This document shows positions 51,663 to 61,449 of a stretch of 64,000 bases of DNA, in pieces (the stretch's first letter is position 1; each line of letters begins with the position of its first letter). The stretch lies in assembly GCA_002778785.1 (NCBI GenBank), contig PEZS01000016.1:117106-181105 (forward strand). Reading direction: 5' to 3'. The notes beneath the pieces were generated by a model. It was given only the letters and a program-made list of their open reading frames with translations, was not told the DNA's origin and made no database searches. The translations under genes were made by a program, and so were the position numbers. This stretch comes from Bdellovibrionales bacterium CG10_big_fil_rev_8_21_14_0_10_45_34. GTDB taxonomy: Bacteria; Bdellovibrionota; Bdellovibrionia; Bdellovibrionales; 1-14-0-10-45-34.

Positions 51663-53755
51663 TAAGCTTCTAAAATCGCTTTTCTAGAGAGTTTAATTCG
51701 GCCCGTGCGATCGATATCTAATACTTTAACAGAAATGGTGTCTCCCTCGTTAAGAACGTCTGTCACCGATCTCAATCTCTCATGGGCAATTTCAGAAATG
51801 TGCAATAGACCCTCAGTGCTCGGTAAAATTTCTACGAATGCGCCAAAGTCCATAATTCGCTTCACTTTTCCTTCGTAGACTTTACCTACTTCAGCTTCTG
51901 CACAAATATTCTCAATCATTTGAATTGCCGCTTTTGCGGCCTGTGGGTCAGACGAGAAGATCTTTATAAAACCGTTGTCTTCAATGTCAATCTTCACACC
52001 TGTAGTAGCGATGATCTCTCTAATCACCTTACCGCCGGCACCAATAACTTCTCGAACTTTCTCTGGCTTAATCTTGATGGTTTCCATTCGAGGAGCAAAA
52101 GGAGAAAGCTCTCCACGGGTTGCTTTAATAACCTTTTCCATTTCAGTCAAAATATGTAGTCGACCCGCGTGAGCCTGTTTTAGAGCCTTCTCCATAATAT
52201 CGAACGTCACACTGTCAATTTTTATGTCCATCTGAAGGGCAGTGATTCCTTCGTGAGTTCCCGCGACTTTGAAATCCATATCGCCTAAGTGATCTTCATC
52301 ACCTAAAATATCAGATAACACGGCAACATCGCTTCCTTCTTTAATAAGGCCCATCGCGATACCCGCCACATTTCCGGTGATCGGGACACCCGCGTCTAGC
52401 AACGCCAGAGTGCCGGAGCAAATAGTGCCCATCGAACTTGAACCGTTGCATTCTAAAACTTCAGAGACCACGCGAATTGTATAAGGAAACTTTTCTGCTT
52501 CCGGAAGCACCGCTTGAAGAGCGCGCTCAGCTAAATAACCGTGCCCAATCTCTCGGCGACTCTGGCCTCCCATCCTACCTGTCTCACCAACACTGTACGG
52601 AGGAAAGTTATAGTGAAGTAGAAAACGCTTATTTATAGTGCCATGAAGAGCATCAACCATTTGCTCATCGTCGCCAGTACCTAAAGTCACGGTGCCTAAA
52701 ACTTGTGTTTCACCGCGAGTGAAAAGCCCAGAACCGTGGGCCCGTGGAAGCAAACCGACTTCGCACGAAATTGGCCGAATTTGAGTCAAGTTGCGGCCAT
52801 CTATGCGAGATTTATCGCTTAAGATCATACTTCGCGACTCTTGATACTTAATATCTCCTAGCACAGTCGAAATGGCTTTCTTTACGGGAGGAACCTCCCA
52901 CTCATTTAAACCAACAAGAAATTTTTCTTCCAAGCTTGATTTAATTGCATCGAACGCAGCATAGCGCTCTTGTTTTTTCTGAATGGTAAGGGCGTCTTTA
53001 ACCCGGCTCCCCACTTCTTGGAGGATTTTTGATTCCATATCTTTGTCAACAGCGGCCGGTTTAAACTTTCTCTTTTCAACACTGCCTGCGAGCTTTCTTA
53101 GTTCATCCTGGGCATCGAAAAGCGGCGCAAGGGACGCGTGACCGAATTTAAGAGCTGCCAAGACATCTTCTTCTGGCGCAAACTTCGCTTCACCTTCAAC
53201 CATTAATATTCCGTTTCGAGTTCCTGCCAAAACAATTTCTAGATCAGCAGTTTCCTTTTGAACCGGAGTCAGATTGGCAATGAATTCGCCATTCACTCGG
53301 CCAACACGAACTGACGCCGTCGGCCCCTCAAAAGGGATGTCACTCACGTGAAGCGCTGCCGATGCAGCGACTGACGCCAAAATATCAATGGGAAAGAGTC
53401 CATCAGAACTCATTACCGTTAGAACAATTTGGGTTTCGTTTCGGTATCCTTCAGGAAATTTTGGTCTAATCGGTCTATCAATAAGCCGGGCTGATAAAGT
53501 CGCCATCTCTGTGGGACGACCCTCTCTTTTGAAATAGCCGCCTGGGATTTTTCCGGTGGAGTAAAACTTTTCTTGAAATTCTACTGTGAGGGGAAAGAAA
53601 TCAAGAGTGGATTCTCTCTTTGATGAAACAACGGTTGCTAGTACCATGTTGCTTCCACATGTTGCCAAGACGGCGCCATCAGCTTGCTTCGCTAGCCGAC
53701 CCGTCTCAAGAACGATTTCGTTGCTACCAACTTTGCAACTCGCCGTTACCTTCAT
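51662..53755 (-). CDS. pnp: Polynucleotide phosphorylase
   Basis: PNPase degrades RNA 3' to 5' by phosphorolysis within the degradosome. The 697-residue protein has two RNase PH domains (FFPLTVEFQEKFYSTGKIPGG in the first; RGETQVLGTVTLGTGDD and HYNFPPYSVGETGR in the second), a KH domain (KVREVIGAGGKVIREI) and an S1 domain (GKVYEGKVKRIMDFGAFVEI). The length is typical. AAGGAG precedes the ATG. It follows rpsO as in E. coli. Confidence 0.97.
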   Translation of the reverse strand: MKVTASCKVGSNEIVLETGRLAKQADGAVLATCGSNMVLATVVSSKRESTLDFFPLTVEFQEKFYSTGKIPGGYFKREGRPTEMATLSARLIDRPIRPKFPEGYRNETQIVLTVMSSDGLFPIDILASVAASAALHVSDIPFEGPTASVRVGRVNGEFIANLTPVQKETADLEIVLAGTRNGILMVEGEAKFAPEEDVLAALKFGHASLAPLFDAQDELRKLAGSVEKRKFKPAAVDKDMESKILQEVGSRVKDALTIQKKQERYAAFDAIKSSLEEKFLVGLNEWEVPPVKKAISTVLGDIKYQESRSMILSDKSRIDGRNLTQIRPISCEVGLLPRAHGSGLFTRGETQVLGTVTLGTGDDEQMVDALHGTINKRFLLHYNFPPYSVGETGRMGGQSRREIGHGYLAERALQAVLPEAEKFPYTIRVVSEVLECNGSSSMGTICSGTLALLDAGVPITGNVAGIAMGLIKEGSDVAVLSDILGDEDHLGDMDFKVAGTHEGITALQMDIKIDSVTFDIMEKALKQAHAGRLHILTEMEKVIKATRGELSPFAPRMETIKIKPEKVREVIGAGGKVIREIIATTGVKIDIEDNGFIKIFSSDPQAAKAAIQMIENICAEAEVGKVYEGKVKRIMDFGAFVEILPSTEGLLHISEIAHERLRSVTDVLNEGDTISVKVLDIDRTGRIKLSRKAILEA

Positions 53756-53867
53756 TAATGATTCTCCTTTACTTTCGGACCGATCTGAAAATTCCTAAAA
53801 TTGCAACGCACGCAAGGATCGCTACAGGGTCTTTCGTATTCTGAAAATCCCTTCACTTTTAAGTCAT

Positions 53868-53881
53868 GCTTCTCTCGAAGC
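53868..53881 (-). promoter_or_regulatory. GNRA-capped hairpin after rpsO
   Basis: On the minus-strand transcript GCTTC and GAAGC enclose a GAGA tetraloop, five bases beyond the rpsO stop. E. coli has processing and termination hairpins between rpsO and pnp. This one has no U-tract and may be an RNA-stability or processing stem. Confidence 0.4.
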
Positions 53882-53885
53882 TACC

Positions 53886-54155
53886 TTATTTACGGATTCC
53901 TAGGCTTTCGATGACACTTTTATAGCGACTTGGTTCACGAGCTTTTAGGTAATCTAAAAGTTTACGACGGCGACTTACAAGTTTCATAAGGCCTCGGCGT
54001 GAGTGGTTGTCTTTTTTGTGAGATTTAAAATGCTCAGTCAAATAAGTGATTCTATTGCTTAAGAGAGCAACCTGTACCTCTGAACTTCCTGTATCAAGCT
54101 CAGATCTTCGAAATTGTTTAACAACATCTTGCTTTTCATTTTTCGTTAACGCCAT
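53886..54155 (-). CDS. rpsO: 30S ribosomal protein S15
   Basis: S15 binds 16S rRNA helices 20-22 and starts assembly of the platform. The 89-residue protein matches family length, with [24 protein letters not shown] and [25 protein letters not shown] lies just before the ATG. It sits between truB and pnp, the standard order. Confidence 0.98.
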   Translation of the reverse strand: MALTKNEKQDVVKQFRRSELDTGSSEVQVALLSNRITYLTEHFKSHKKDNHSRRGLMKLVSRRRKLLDYLKAREPSRYKSVIESLGIRK

Positions 54156-54223
54156 AAATACTCCTATTTAAAATGTTTGCCTCATGCCCCGTCGGCGACT
54201 CTAAGGCCGAAGCAGATCAATGA

Positions 54224-55219
54224 TTAATTCAATACTTGGGGGGCAGTCAACGTCCGAGAGCTATTAAAAACCCTCTTAATCTGAAAACCGCCTTTTGGAC
54301 CCTTTTGAATGATCGAAACCAGCGCTCCTGTATCTTCTTCAACCATCCTGACTCCGATATCCATTCGGCTTTGAAAGTGCCGATCAATCAGGTCTCTAAT
54401 CTCGGGCACCACAGCAAACGGGATTTGCCCGTTCCGAAGTCTCTTTATCCAGTCTGTGCGAATCCGTATTTGCGGCCAATGGGGTAGGGCTCGACCCAAA
54501 GGGATCCAGCCATTTTCGAGAACCTGAGGCCCATCTTGTAGCTTCATCGATTCAAAGTCCGCCAGTTTTACTGTCGAGCCAATTTCAAACGGAAAGCTAC
54601 CCACCCTTCTTAGTGCCACGACAGCCGCTCCGGTGCCAACCGCTTGCCCTATCTCGTGGGCCCAAGATCTTACAAAGCTCCCTTTGCTGCAGGTGAGAGT
54701 GACCCTTATGAGGCCGCTTTGACCCTCAACTTCTTCAAAGGAAACATCTTTGAATATCATACGTTTAACCACATCGGGTGTGTGCTGACCTGCTCGTGCT
54801 AGCTCATATAGTTTCTTACCGTTAACTTTGACCGCAGAGTATGCCGGTACCTTTAAATCAAGTTCACCTTTAAATTCTTCGACTTTTTGGCGAAACTTCT
54901 CGATGTCATTCGCTGAAACCGTCGTCTTTTTAACTACTTCCCCTTCCATGTCGAAAGTGGTTGTCTCAAGGCCTAGTTGAACGTCAAACACGTAGGACTT
55001 GTCACCTGTCAGTAGGTAATCAGAAAGTTTTGTCCCTTCGCCTACAAGTAAAACCAACAAACCGGATGCAAGCGGATCTAAAGTACCGGCGTGCCCAACA
55101 CTCCTCGTGTTTAAAACACGACGAACCCTCTGTACCACGTCATGACTCGTCAGCCCTATTGGTTTGTCGACCAAAAGAACTCCGCTTGGGCCAACATCTT
55201 CCACTCGCTTACTCTTCAT
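54224..55219 (-). CDS. truB: tRNA pseudouridine(55) synthase
   Basis: TruB makes pseudouridine 55 in the T-loop of tRNAs. The catalytic Asp is in VGHAGTLDPLASGLL, preceded by the family start VDKPIGLTSHDVVQRVRR. The KVPAYSAVKVNGKKLYELAR segment and a C-terminal PUA-like region complete it. At 331 residues it is about 20 longer than E. coli TruB. The ATG overlaps the rbfA stop region by 11 bases. Confidence 0.96.
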   Translation of the reverse strand: MKSKRVEDVGPSGVLLVDKPIGLTSHDVVQRVRRVLNTRSVGHAGTLDPLASGLLVLLVGEGTKLSDYLLTGDKSYVFDVQLGLETTTFDMEGEVVKKTTVSANDIEKFRQKVEEFKGELDLKVPAYSAVKVNGKKLYELARAGQHTPDVVKRMIFKDVSFEEVEGQSGLIRVTLTCSKGSFVRSWAHEIGQAVGTGAAVVALRRVGSFPFEIGSTVKLADFESMKLQDGPQVLENGWIPLGRALPHWPQIRIRTDWIKRLRNGQIPFAVVPEIRDLIDRHFQSRMDIGVRMVEEDTGALVSIIQKGPKGGFQIKRVFNSSRTLTAPQVLN

Positions 55220-55694
55220 GATGAATTCCTTTTTGGTGCGACTCTAAATTCTCTTCGTCGCCTTCCGGCCCTTCGCCAGCAAGCATAGAATCAACAGGTT
55301 CGCCTTCTACTGTGCCTCGCACCTCAGGTGCTGAACTCTGAGAATAGGCTTTTAGTTTCTCTTCTAGCTTAAAGACGTCAGCAATAGTCGTATCTTGCTC
55401 GAACTGAAGTTTGGGAGTGTATTTTGTCTTAAGCTCACGGCCAAGTGATCTTTGAAATTCTGAATGAAGCCTTGTTAAAACTTCAAGTGCCTCTTTAACT
55501 TCTTCAGCGTCTTCAGAAAGGAAGCTCACAAATACTCTGGCATAATTCAAATCGGGAGAAACGCGAACTACTGTTATCGACGGAAAGCCACGAACTCGGC
55601 CTCGCAAGTCCTTGATCAACACCTGCGATAATATCTCTCTTATCCGAGCTTCTACTCGGGTGAGTCGAATTGGTCTTTCTTTTGAACTACTCAT
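55209..55694 (-). CDS. rbfA: Ribosome-binding factor A
   Basis: RbfA assists late 30S maturation and 5'-end processing of 16S rRNA. The KH-type core shows RVEARIREILSQVL, the RGFPSITVVRVSPDLNYARVFVS region and KYTPKLQFEQDTT. The final 50 residues form an acidic tail (EGEPVDSMLAGEGPEGDEE) beyond the usual 120-residue protein. It lies between infB and truB and overlaps truB. Confidence 0.94.
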   Translation of the reverse strand: MSSSKERPIRLTRVEARIREILSQVLIKDLRGRVRGFPSITVVRVSPDLNYARVFVSFLSEDAEEVKEALEVLTRLHSEFQRSLGRELKTKYTPKLQFEQDTTIADVFKLEEKLKAYSQSSAPEVRGTVEGEPVDSMLAGEGPEGDEENLESHQKGIHHEE

Positions 55695-55792
55695 TTCATC
55701 TCCATTAGAGTTCCTGCATTCTTCTTCACCGCGATTCGCTCATACAGGTTGCTCGATGCGTTCGCGCACGCACTCAATGGATTCTGAATTTC

Positions 55793-58678
55793 TTATCTCA
55801 GCTCTCTAGCAATCTCTTGCTTTTCAAAAACCTCGATGACGTCGCCCGCTTTAATGTCGTTAAAGTTTTCGATGCCTACACCACATTCAAATCCGGATGC
55901 AACTTCACGAGCATCGTCTTTAAACCGGCGAAGGCTACCAATTTTTCCTTCGTAAATAATACGCCCATCTCTAACGAGCCTAGCGAGAGCATTTCTCACA
56001 ACTTTTCCGTCTTGAACTAAGCAACCTGCGATAACGCCAGCTTTCGGTACACTAAACGTGCTTCGAACTTCAGCACGTCCAAGCGGCTTTTCGATGATCT
56101 CAGGAGCCAGAAGGCCTTTCATCGCCTTCTCTACGTCTTCAAGAAGTTCGTAAATAATCGAGTAGGACTTTATTTCTACTCCTTCTTTTTTTGAAGCCGT
56201 TACCGCAGACCCATCAGGGCGAACATTGAAACCAAGGATAATGCCTTTGGCAGTGCTCGCGAGCAGAACATCGGACTCTTTTATCCCGCCAACTGCCGTG
56301 TGAATAACTTTTACCTTCACTTCTGCAGTAGAAAGTTTCTCTAACTGGGCTTTCACCGCCTCAGCGCTACCTGTCATGTCGGTTTTTAGTACGACCGGCA
56401 ATTCTTTCACATCGCCACTTTGAACTTTAGAAAAGAGATCTTCTAATGAAATACCCTGCTTATTTATTTGCGCAGCTTTTTGGAGCTCGTCGGTCTTAGC
56501 TTCGGCAATTGATCTTGCTGTTTCCTCATTTTCAGAAGCAACAAATCGATCACCTGCCGTCGGTGCAACACTCAGGCCCAAAACTTCAACGGGAAATCCA
56601 GGTGGGGCTGAGTCAACACGCTTGCCTCTGTCGTCCATCATAGCTTTGATACGGCCATAAGAAGCACCAGCTACAACAGCTTGTCCTGTCCTGAGAGTTC
56701 CATTCTGAACTAGTAGTGTAGCTACAACGCCTCTGCCTTTATCCATACGGCTTTCAATCACAGCTCCACTGCCTGATGCGTCTGGGTCAGCCTTCAGCTC
56801 AAGAATTTCAGCGGTTAGCTTTATACTCTCTAAAAGTTCTTTTATCCCTGTTTTCTGAATGGCGGAGACTTCACAGAAAATATTGGAGCCACCCCACTCC
56901 TCCGGTACAAGTTCGAGCTCTGTAAGCTGCTGTTTCACGCGTTCTGGATTTGCACCCGGTTTGTCCATTTTGTTGACAGCAACAATAATGGGAACGCCAG
57001 CCGCTTTAGCGTGGTTCACTGCTTCAGTTGTCTGAGGCATCATTCCGTCATCTGCTGCTACGACTATTACAGCGATATCTGTTACGTTTGCTCCGCGAGC
57101 CCTCATGGCAGTAAATGCTTCGTGGCCTGGTGTATCGATAAATGTAACTATCGATCCGTCTTCAAGCGTCACATGATAGGCACCTATGTGCTGTGTTATG
57201 CCACCGGCCTCTTTGGCAGCGACATCGGCCTTGCGGATGGCATCTAGCAAAGACGTTTTGCCATGATCGACGTGCCCCATGACAGTAACAATCGGAGGTC
57301 TATATACAAGCTTCTCATGAGCTTTTTCACCCTCTAGCTTTTCCTGAATAAGATCCGCGGAACTTCTAAATGTATTTTCCGTCTCATAGCCAAATTCTGA
57401 TGCCACAAGCGTTGCCGTTTCAAAATCAAGCACGTCACTGGGTTTGACTGTTAATCCGTTTTTCATCAAAGCAACTGTCAGTTGCGGTAGCTTGCTCTTG
57501 AGTTGTTTGGCCAGCTCAGAAACCTCTATGCTGCCATGAACCTTAACTACCATCTTTGAGGCTTTCGGAGTGGTTATCTTCGTTTTTAACGCATCTCTAG
57601 AAAGCATGTTTGTTTTCTTTTTTGGTTGAAATACAACTTCGCGTTTTCGAAACTCTGTAGCCGAAAATCCGGGTACTTCTTCCTCAAGACCGCGTGCTGC
57701 ATCGTCGTCGGTGCCCGGCCGTCCGCCCGTCTTACGTTTTTTGTCGTCGCGATGACGAGCATCCGGAGATTCAAAGCCAGGAGCCGAAAAAAAACCTGGG
57801 CGAATATTTCCTCTTGCTGCTCCAGGTGCTCCGGCGCCAACGGAAGTTCCCATCCTCGGCGGAGGGCGAAACTGCCCCTGAGTTCCCGGCGGCCCGCCAG
57901 CAGAACCTCGGTATCCTCCTCCGGCGGCTCCTCGATCAGGACCTGACGTCCTAGGCGCAAATCCTCCACCGGGTCGAGGGCCTCGAGGGGGTGGTGTGGC
58001 TCTTGAAAGATCCATGCGTCCGACTATGTTTCCCCGCGGACGTCTCTCAAGGGCAGCCTGACGATCTTCTGGTTTTACAATAACTTCTCTTTTAACGGAT
58101 GGCCTTGGACCTGGCGTTTCAGGGGAAGGAACTTCTGCCAATTTTTCATGAAAAATTTGGGCAGCAGCTGGAGCAGGTACATTCTCACTCGGCTGCTCCG
58201 ATGGGGCTAATGCTGGCTCTGCACTCACTACATCTACGTCTGCCAAATTAAGTGATAAGGCGTTTGCTTCGAGTTGCTCAACAATGGCGGCCTTTTCGGC
58301 GGCGGCGGCTTCTGCCTGAACCTTGGCTTCTGCTTCTGCTAGAGCCTCAGCCTCTGAGGGAGCTACTTTTCGACGGATTACTTTCTTTTTGCGAGCCAGG
58401 ACGGGAGTGGACTTAGACTTCTCTGCGGCACCTGCCGGAGTCTTTGCCTTTGCAACTGTTGCCGTCTTCTTGGCAACTTTCTTTCGCACTGTCTTTTTCG
58501 TAGTCTTACTCTTAGTGCTCGACTCATCGAACTTCGAGCGTATAAGAGTCATCGTATCTTCATCGAGTGAGGACATATGACTTTTTACAGGAATTTTCCA
58601 CTGCTTTAACTTATCAAGCAGTTCAAGAGGTTGAACTCCTAGTTCTTTTGCAAACTCAAAAACTTTTGGTTGCTCCAC
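55793..58678 (-). CDS. infB: Translation initiation factor IF-2
   Basis: IF-2 is the GTPase that places initiator fMet-tRNA on the 30S subunit. The 961-residue protein has an N-terminal IF2N domain ([20 protein letters not shown]), an Ala/Lys/Glu-rich stretch (about residues 50-185) and a Gly/Pro/Arg-rich stretch (about 215-330), typical of large bacterial IF-2. A second IF2N-like segment and the G domain follow, with [21 protein letters not shown] and NKMDKPG, then the C1-C2 domains. The GTG start has GAGG upstream at slightly long spacing. It lies between nusA and rbfA. Confidence 0.97.
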   Translation of the reverse strand: MEQPKVFEFAKELGVQPLELLDKLKQWKIPVKSHMSSLDEDTMTLIRSKFDESSTKSKTTKKTVRKKVAKKTATVAKAKTPAGAAEKSKSTPVLARKKKVIRRKVAPSEAEALAEAEAKVQAEAAAAEKAAIVEQLEANALSLNLADVDVVSAEPALAPSEQPSENVPAPAAAQIFHEKLAEVPSPETPGPRPSVKREVIVKPEDRQAALERRPRGNIVGRMDLSRATPPPRGPRPGGGFAPRTSGPDRGAAGGGYRGSAGGPPGTQGQFRPPPRMGTSVGAGAPGAARGNIRPGFFSAPGFESPDARHRDDKKRKTGGRPGTDDDAARGLEEEVPGFSATEFRKREVVFQPKKKTNMLSRDALKTKITTPKASKMVVKVHGSIEVSELAKQLKSKLPQLTVALMKNGLTVKPSDVLDFETATLVASEFGYETENTFRSSADLIQEKLEGEKAHEKLVYRPPIVTVMGHVDHGKTSLLDAIRKADVAAKEAGGITQHIGAYHVTLEDGSIVTFIDTPGHEAFTAMRARGANVTDIAVIVVAADDGMMPQTTEAVNHAKAAGVPIIVAVNKMDKPGANPERVKQQLTELELVPEEWGGSNIFCEVSAIQKTGIKELLESIKLTAEILELKADPDASGSGAVIESRMDKGRGVVATLLVQNGTLRTGQAVVAGASYGRIKAMMDDRGKRVDSAPPGFPVEVLGLSVAPTAGDRFVASENEETARSIAEAKTDELQKAAQINKQGISLEDLFSKVQSGDVKELPVVLKTDMTGSAEAVKAQLEKLSTAEVKVKVIHTAVGGIKESDVLLASTAKGIILGFNVRPDGSAVTASKKEGVEIKSYSIIYELLEDVEKAMKGLLAPEIIEKPLGRAEVRSTFSVPKAGVIAGCLVQDGKVVRNALARLVRDGRIIYEGKIGSLRRFKDDAREVASGFECGVGIENFNDIKAGDVIEVFEKQEIARELR

Positions 58679-58776
58679 TTAAATCTATCCTCGCTTCTCG
58701 TGTACATTCACCATCAAAATCAAACCCAGACACTAACAGAAAATAATTTAAAATAATACCTTTGTCGTATCCTCTG

Positions 58777-60285
58777 CTATTCCGCTTTTTCTGGACCGCC
58801 CAATGCGACATCGTTGCCTTCGCCAGGACCCGCCGCTTCGGGCTCTGAAGAGTCACTTTCTTCTTCGGCAGCTCCATTACCAGACGACTTTTTCGCAAGT
58901 TCTGCCAATCCTTCTTTTAAACGTTGATCAGCAAGAGATTTGGCATCATGAGAGTTCCGGCCCTCAGATGCAGCGCTTGAAGGCTGAGCAATGGGCGCGC
59001 TAGGGATCTCTTTTCCTTCTGCTTCATACTTCGCCAAAAGGTCCGCACAATCCTTAATCAATTTACCGGCTCTCTCTGGATCATCAAAGCCGGGCACCAA
59101 CATTATATCTTCTGCGCGAGCAGCAGCAATACTCTGGAAGGAGCCGTAGCCCGACTGATAAATGCTCTGTGCTAAAGTTTCTGACATGCCCGGTATTAGC
59201 ATAAGATTGAAGATGGCTTCGGATGTCTTTTGGGCCAGATTGCTCTCTGACAGTATATCGATTCTCCATCCGGTCAGTTTAGCGGCAAGGCGAACATTCT
59301 GCCCTTTTCTACCGATTGCCAAGCTGAGCTGAGTGTCTGGAACGACAACCTCCATCTCTTTTGTTTGATCATCAATAAATACTTTCGAGACTTCCGCTGG
59401 TGCCAGCGCATTGCAGGCAAATCGCGTGACGTCTTCATCCCAAGGAACAATGTCGATTTTTTCGCCGCGTAGCTCTTGCACAATATTCTGAACGCGGCTT
59501 CCTTTCATCCCCACACAGGCTCCGACAGGATCTATCGCGGCGTCCTTACTATAAACAGCAATCTTGGCTCGCGAACCGGGTTCGCGGGCTGCTGAGACAA
59601 TCTCAATAGCACCCTCGTGAATTTCTGGAACTTCAATTTCAAATAGTTTCATGAGATAGCGCTCATCCGCACGAGACATAATGATCTGCGGTCCACGAGT
59701 CGACTGCCTCACATCAGCAATGTAACCTTGAATACGGTCACCTGGCTTAAATACTTCTCCTGGAATTTGTTCACGAAGAGGCAAATACGCTTCGGTTCTA
59801 CCAAGGTCCACAACAATTGAGCCTCTTTCTACTCGGCGAGCAATACCAGAGGCAATCTCACCCTTTCGAGCCTCAAACTCTTCAAAGATAATTTCTCTTT
59901 CTGCATCTCTAATCTTTTGTGTGATAATTTGTCTTGCCGTTTGCACTGCTATTCGGCCCAAGTCGGTGGCATCCATCTTTATACCGATATGGTCACCAAC
60001 CTGAGAATCAGGATCGAGCAATTTAGCTTCGTTTGTTTTTATTTCGACTTCTTCGTCAATGAAATCTTCTGGCTTAACAACTTCTTTGAATTCGAAAAGC
60101 TCAACCTCGCCGCTTTCTTCATTGTATTCCGCGGTGATCTCTCGGTACGTTCCGTACTTTTTGCGAGCCGCTAATAGCATTCCTTGAACGATGGAATCAA
60201 TAATAACCTGCTTATCTATACCCTTGTCTTTACCTATTTGTTCAATCATTCGGCTCAAATCAGAAAACACATTATCTGCTGCCAT
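58777..60285 (-). CDS. nusA: Transcription termination/antitermination factor NusA
   Basis: NusA binds RNA polymerase and modulates pausing, termination and antitermination. The 502-residue protein has the N-terminal polymerase-binding domain, an S1 domain (SGIARRVERGSIVVDLGRTEAYLP), KH1 and KH2 (DPVGACVGMKGSRVQNIVQELRGE; SLAIGRKGQNVRLAAKLTGW) and a helix-hairpin-helix region (about 380-440). A Glu/Pro-rich tail takes the place of the E. coli AR domains. The AGGTGAT ribosome site is close to the ATG. It lies 30 bases after rimP. Confidence 0.97.
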   Translation of the reverse strand: MAADNVFSDLSRMIEQIGKDKGIDKQVIIDSIVQGMLLAARKKYGTYREITAEYNEESGEVELFEFKEVVKPEDFIDEEVEIKTNEAKLLDPDSQVGDHIGIKMDATDLGRIAVQTARQIITQKIRDAEREIIFEEFEARKGEIASGIARRVERGSIVVDLGRTEAYLPLREQIPGEVFKPGDRIQGYIADVRQSTRGPQIIMSRADERYLMKLFEIEVPEIHEGAIEIVSAAREPGSRAKIAVYSKDAAIDPVGACVGMKGSRVQNIVQELRGEKIDIVPWDEDVTRFACNALAPAEVSKVFIDDQTKEMEVVVPDTQLSLAIGRKGQNVRLAAKLTGWRIDILSESNLAQKTSEAIFNLMLIPGMSETLAQSIYQSGYGSFQSIAAARAEDIMLVPGFDDPERAGKLIKDCADLLAKYEAEGKEIPSAPIAQPSSAASEGRNSHDAKSLADQRLKEGLAELAKKSSGNGAAEEESDSSEPEAAGPGEGNDVALGGPEKAE

Positions 60286-60315
60286 ATATCACCTCATTTA
60301 AAACTAAAATAATCC

Positions 60316-60837
60316 CTATTTCTGCTTCTTAGGAGCTTTGCTCGTTTCAAATAACCGTTTGCCGCGCTTCACTTTTACAAAGGGCAATGTAATTTTGATG
60401 CCTTCGTCAAGTAGAACAGAAAGCCCACCCGCCTCAACCGACAGCAAGTTACCCGTGTATTTAAGCCTTCCCGCTGTGAGCTTCTCATTTATCCCAGGAT
60501 TATCGCCTTCCACGGGCTCAATCAGTGTCACTTCTACTTTCGACCCCACTACTTGCTCGAAATGCCACGGCTCACGCAGTTTTCTTTCCAGCCCCGGAGA
60601 AGAAACTTCTAACGTGTATTCTCCGCCAGGCATCAGATCTTCCGCATCAAGAAGTACACTTAAGCTGTTCGAGATCAGCGCACAGTCATCAAGTCCGACA
60701 GTTTCACCCGGTTTATCAATATAGATTCTTAAACTTCGCCCTTTTCCGCGGGATCCAGAAATTACCTCTAAGTCATAAAGGCGGCAGCTATGCTGTTCGC
60801 ACACTCCCATTACAACTTCATTTAATCGTTGATCCAA
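60316..60837 (-). CDS. rimP: Ribosome maturation factor RimP
   Basis: RimP is needed for maturation of the 30S subunit. The 173-residue protein has the N-terminal alpha-beta domain (CRLYDLEVISG; RSLRIYIDKPG; VGLDDCALISNSLSVLLDAE) and the family motif YTLEVSSPGLERKLREPWHF, then the SH3-like C-terminal domain. The TTG start gives the usual N-terminal length. Its nearest GGAG is 12 bases away, so initiation may be weak. It opens the nusA-infB array and sits just after a terminator hairpin. Confidence 0.94.
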   Translation of the reverse strand: MDQRLNEVVMGVCEQHSCRLYDLEVISGSRGKGRSLRIYIDKPGETVGLDDCALISNSLSVLLDAEDLMPGGEYTLEVSSPGLERKLREPWHFEQVVGSKVEVTLIEPVEGDNPGINEKLTAGRLKYTGNLLSVEAGGLSVLLDEGIKITLPFVKVKRGKRLFETSKAPKKQK

Positions 60838-60860
60838 ACTCAGAGATTTCTCCAGGCAAT

Positions 60861-60884
60861 AAAAAAAGGGCCAAAAAGGCCCTT
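60861..60884 (-). terminator. Intrinsic terminator upstream of rimP
   Basis: On the minus-strand transcript AAGGGCC and GGCCCTT form a seven-base stem with a T5 loop, followed by a run of Ts. It is a textbook rho-independent terminator for the upstream rimI-type gene. It ends only 23 bases before the rimP start codon, so it might also act as a leader attenuator. Confidence 0.9.
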
Positions 60885-60939
60885 ACAGCGAGGCAGTCTA
60901 GCAGAGACCAAATTCCCAAGCAACCTGAAATTCTGCACC

Positions 60940-61434
60940 CTATTCCTTCTGACGTGTCATGAGCAAGGCATCGGTAGCGGGCCCTCCAGCAGGATCCTTG
61001 TAATACCCCTTACGAATAGCACCTCGAGAAAAGCCCAAAGACTCATAGAGCCGAATAGCCGGCAGGTTTTCAACGTTCACTTCCAGCCAGAGATGAAACG
61101 AAGGTCGCCTGGCCAGCAATTCTTTAAGTAACGCAGTGGCAACTGCCTGCCTTCTCGCCTTCAATGTTACGGCGATCATGTCTATCTCTTGGACGTCCAG
61201 ATCGATCTGGCGCCAGAGAACAAACCCGCCGATCAAGTTGGCATCAATTCTCGTGTGCTCTTCGAGCTGCAGGATATTCCACTCTGAACCGTCGCCGACT
61301 GCTAAAAGGCAGTAGCAACATGATAGGGCTTTTTGGAGTGCGCTGATATCCCACGTAGAGCCCAGCCACCGTAGCGACTGCTCATCTTCGTACAATATCT
61401 CCAGTAAGCGAGCAGCTATTTTATCGACTCTCAT
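60940..61434 (-). CDS. GNAT acetyltransferase, RimI-like
   Basis: RimI acetylates the N-terminal alanine of ribosomal protein S18. The 164-residue GNAT protein has the acetyl-CoA loop region (AVTLKARRQAVATALLKELL) and the RimI-typical LEVNVENLPAIRLYESLGF, followed by a C-terminal KGYYKDP. The acetyl-CoA loop reads RRQAVATA rather than the canonical R/Q-x2-G-x-G/A pattern, so the first loop Gly is missing. That leaves RimI or another GNAT enzyme open. It is followed by a strong terminator, and an upstream SurA-like gene ends 15 bases before it. Confidence 0.82.
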   Translation of the reverse strand: MRVDKIAARLLEILYEDEQSLRWLGSTWDISALQKALSCCYCLLAVGDGSEWNILQLEEHTRIDANLIGGFVLWRQIDLDVQEIDMIAVTLKARRQAVATALLKELLARRPSFHLWLEVNVENLPAIRLYESLGFSRGAIRKGYYKDPAGGPATDALLMTRQKE

Positions 61435-61449
61435 AAATTGTCTTAGCGA

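Noticed and set aside
57586-57969. 127-codon minus-strand frame inside infB, and the plus-strand frames opposite it
   Set aside because: These are alternative frames of the Gly/Pro/Arg-rich IF-2 linker, where biased composition keeps other frames open.
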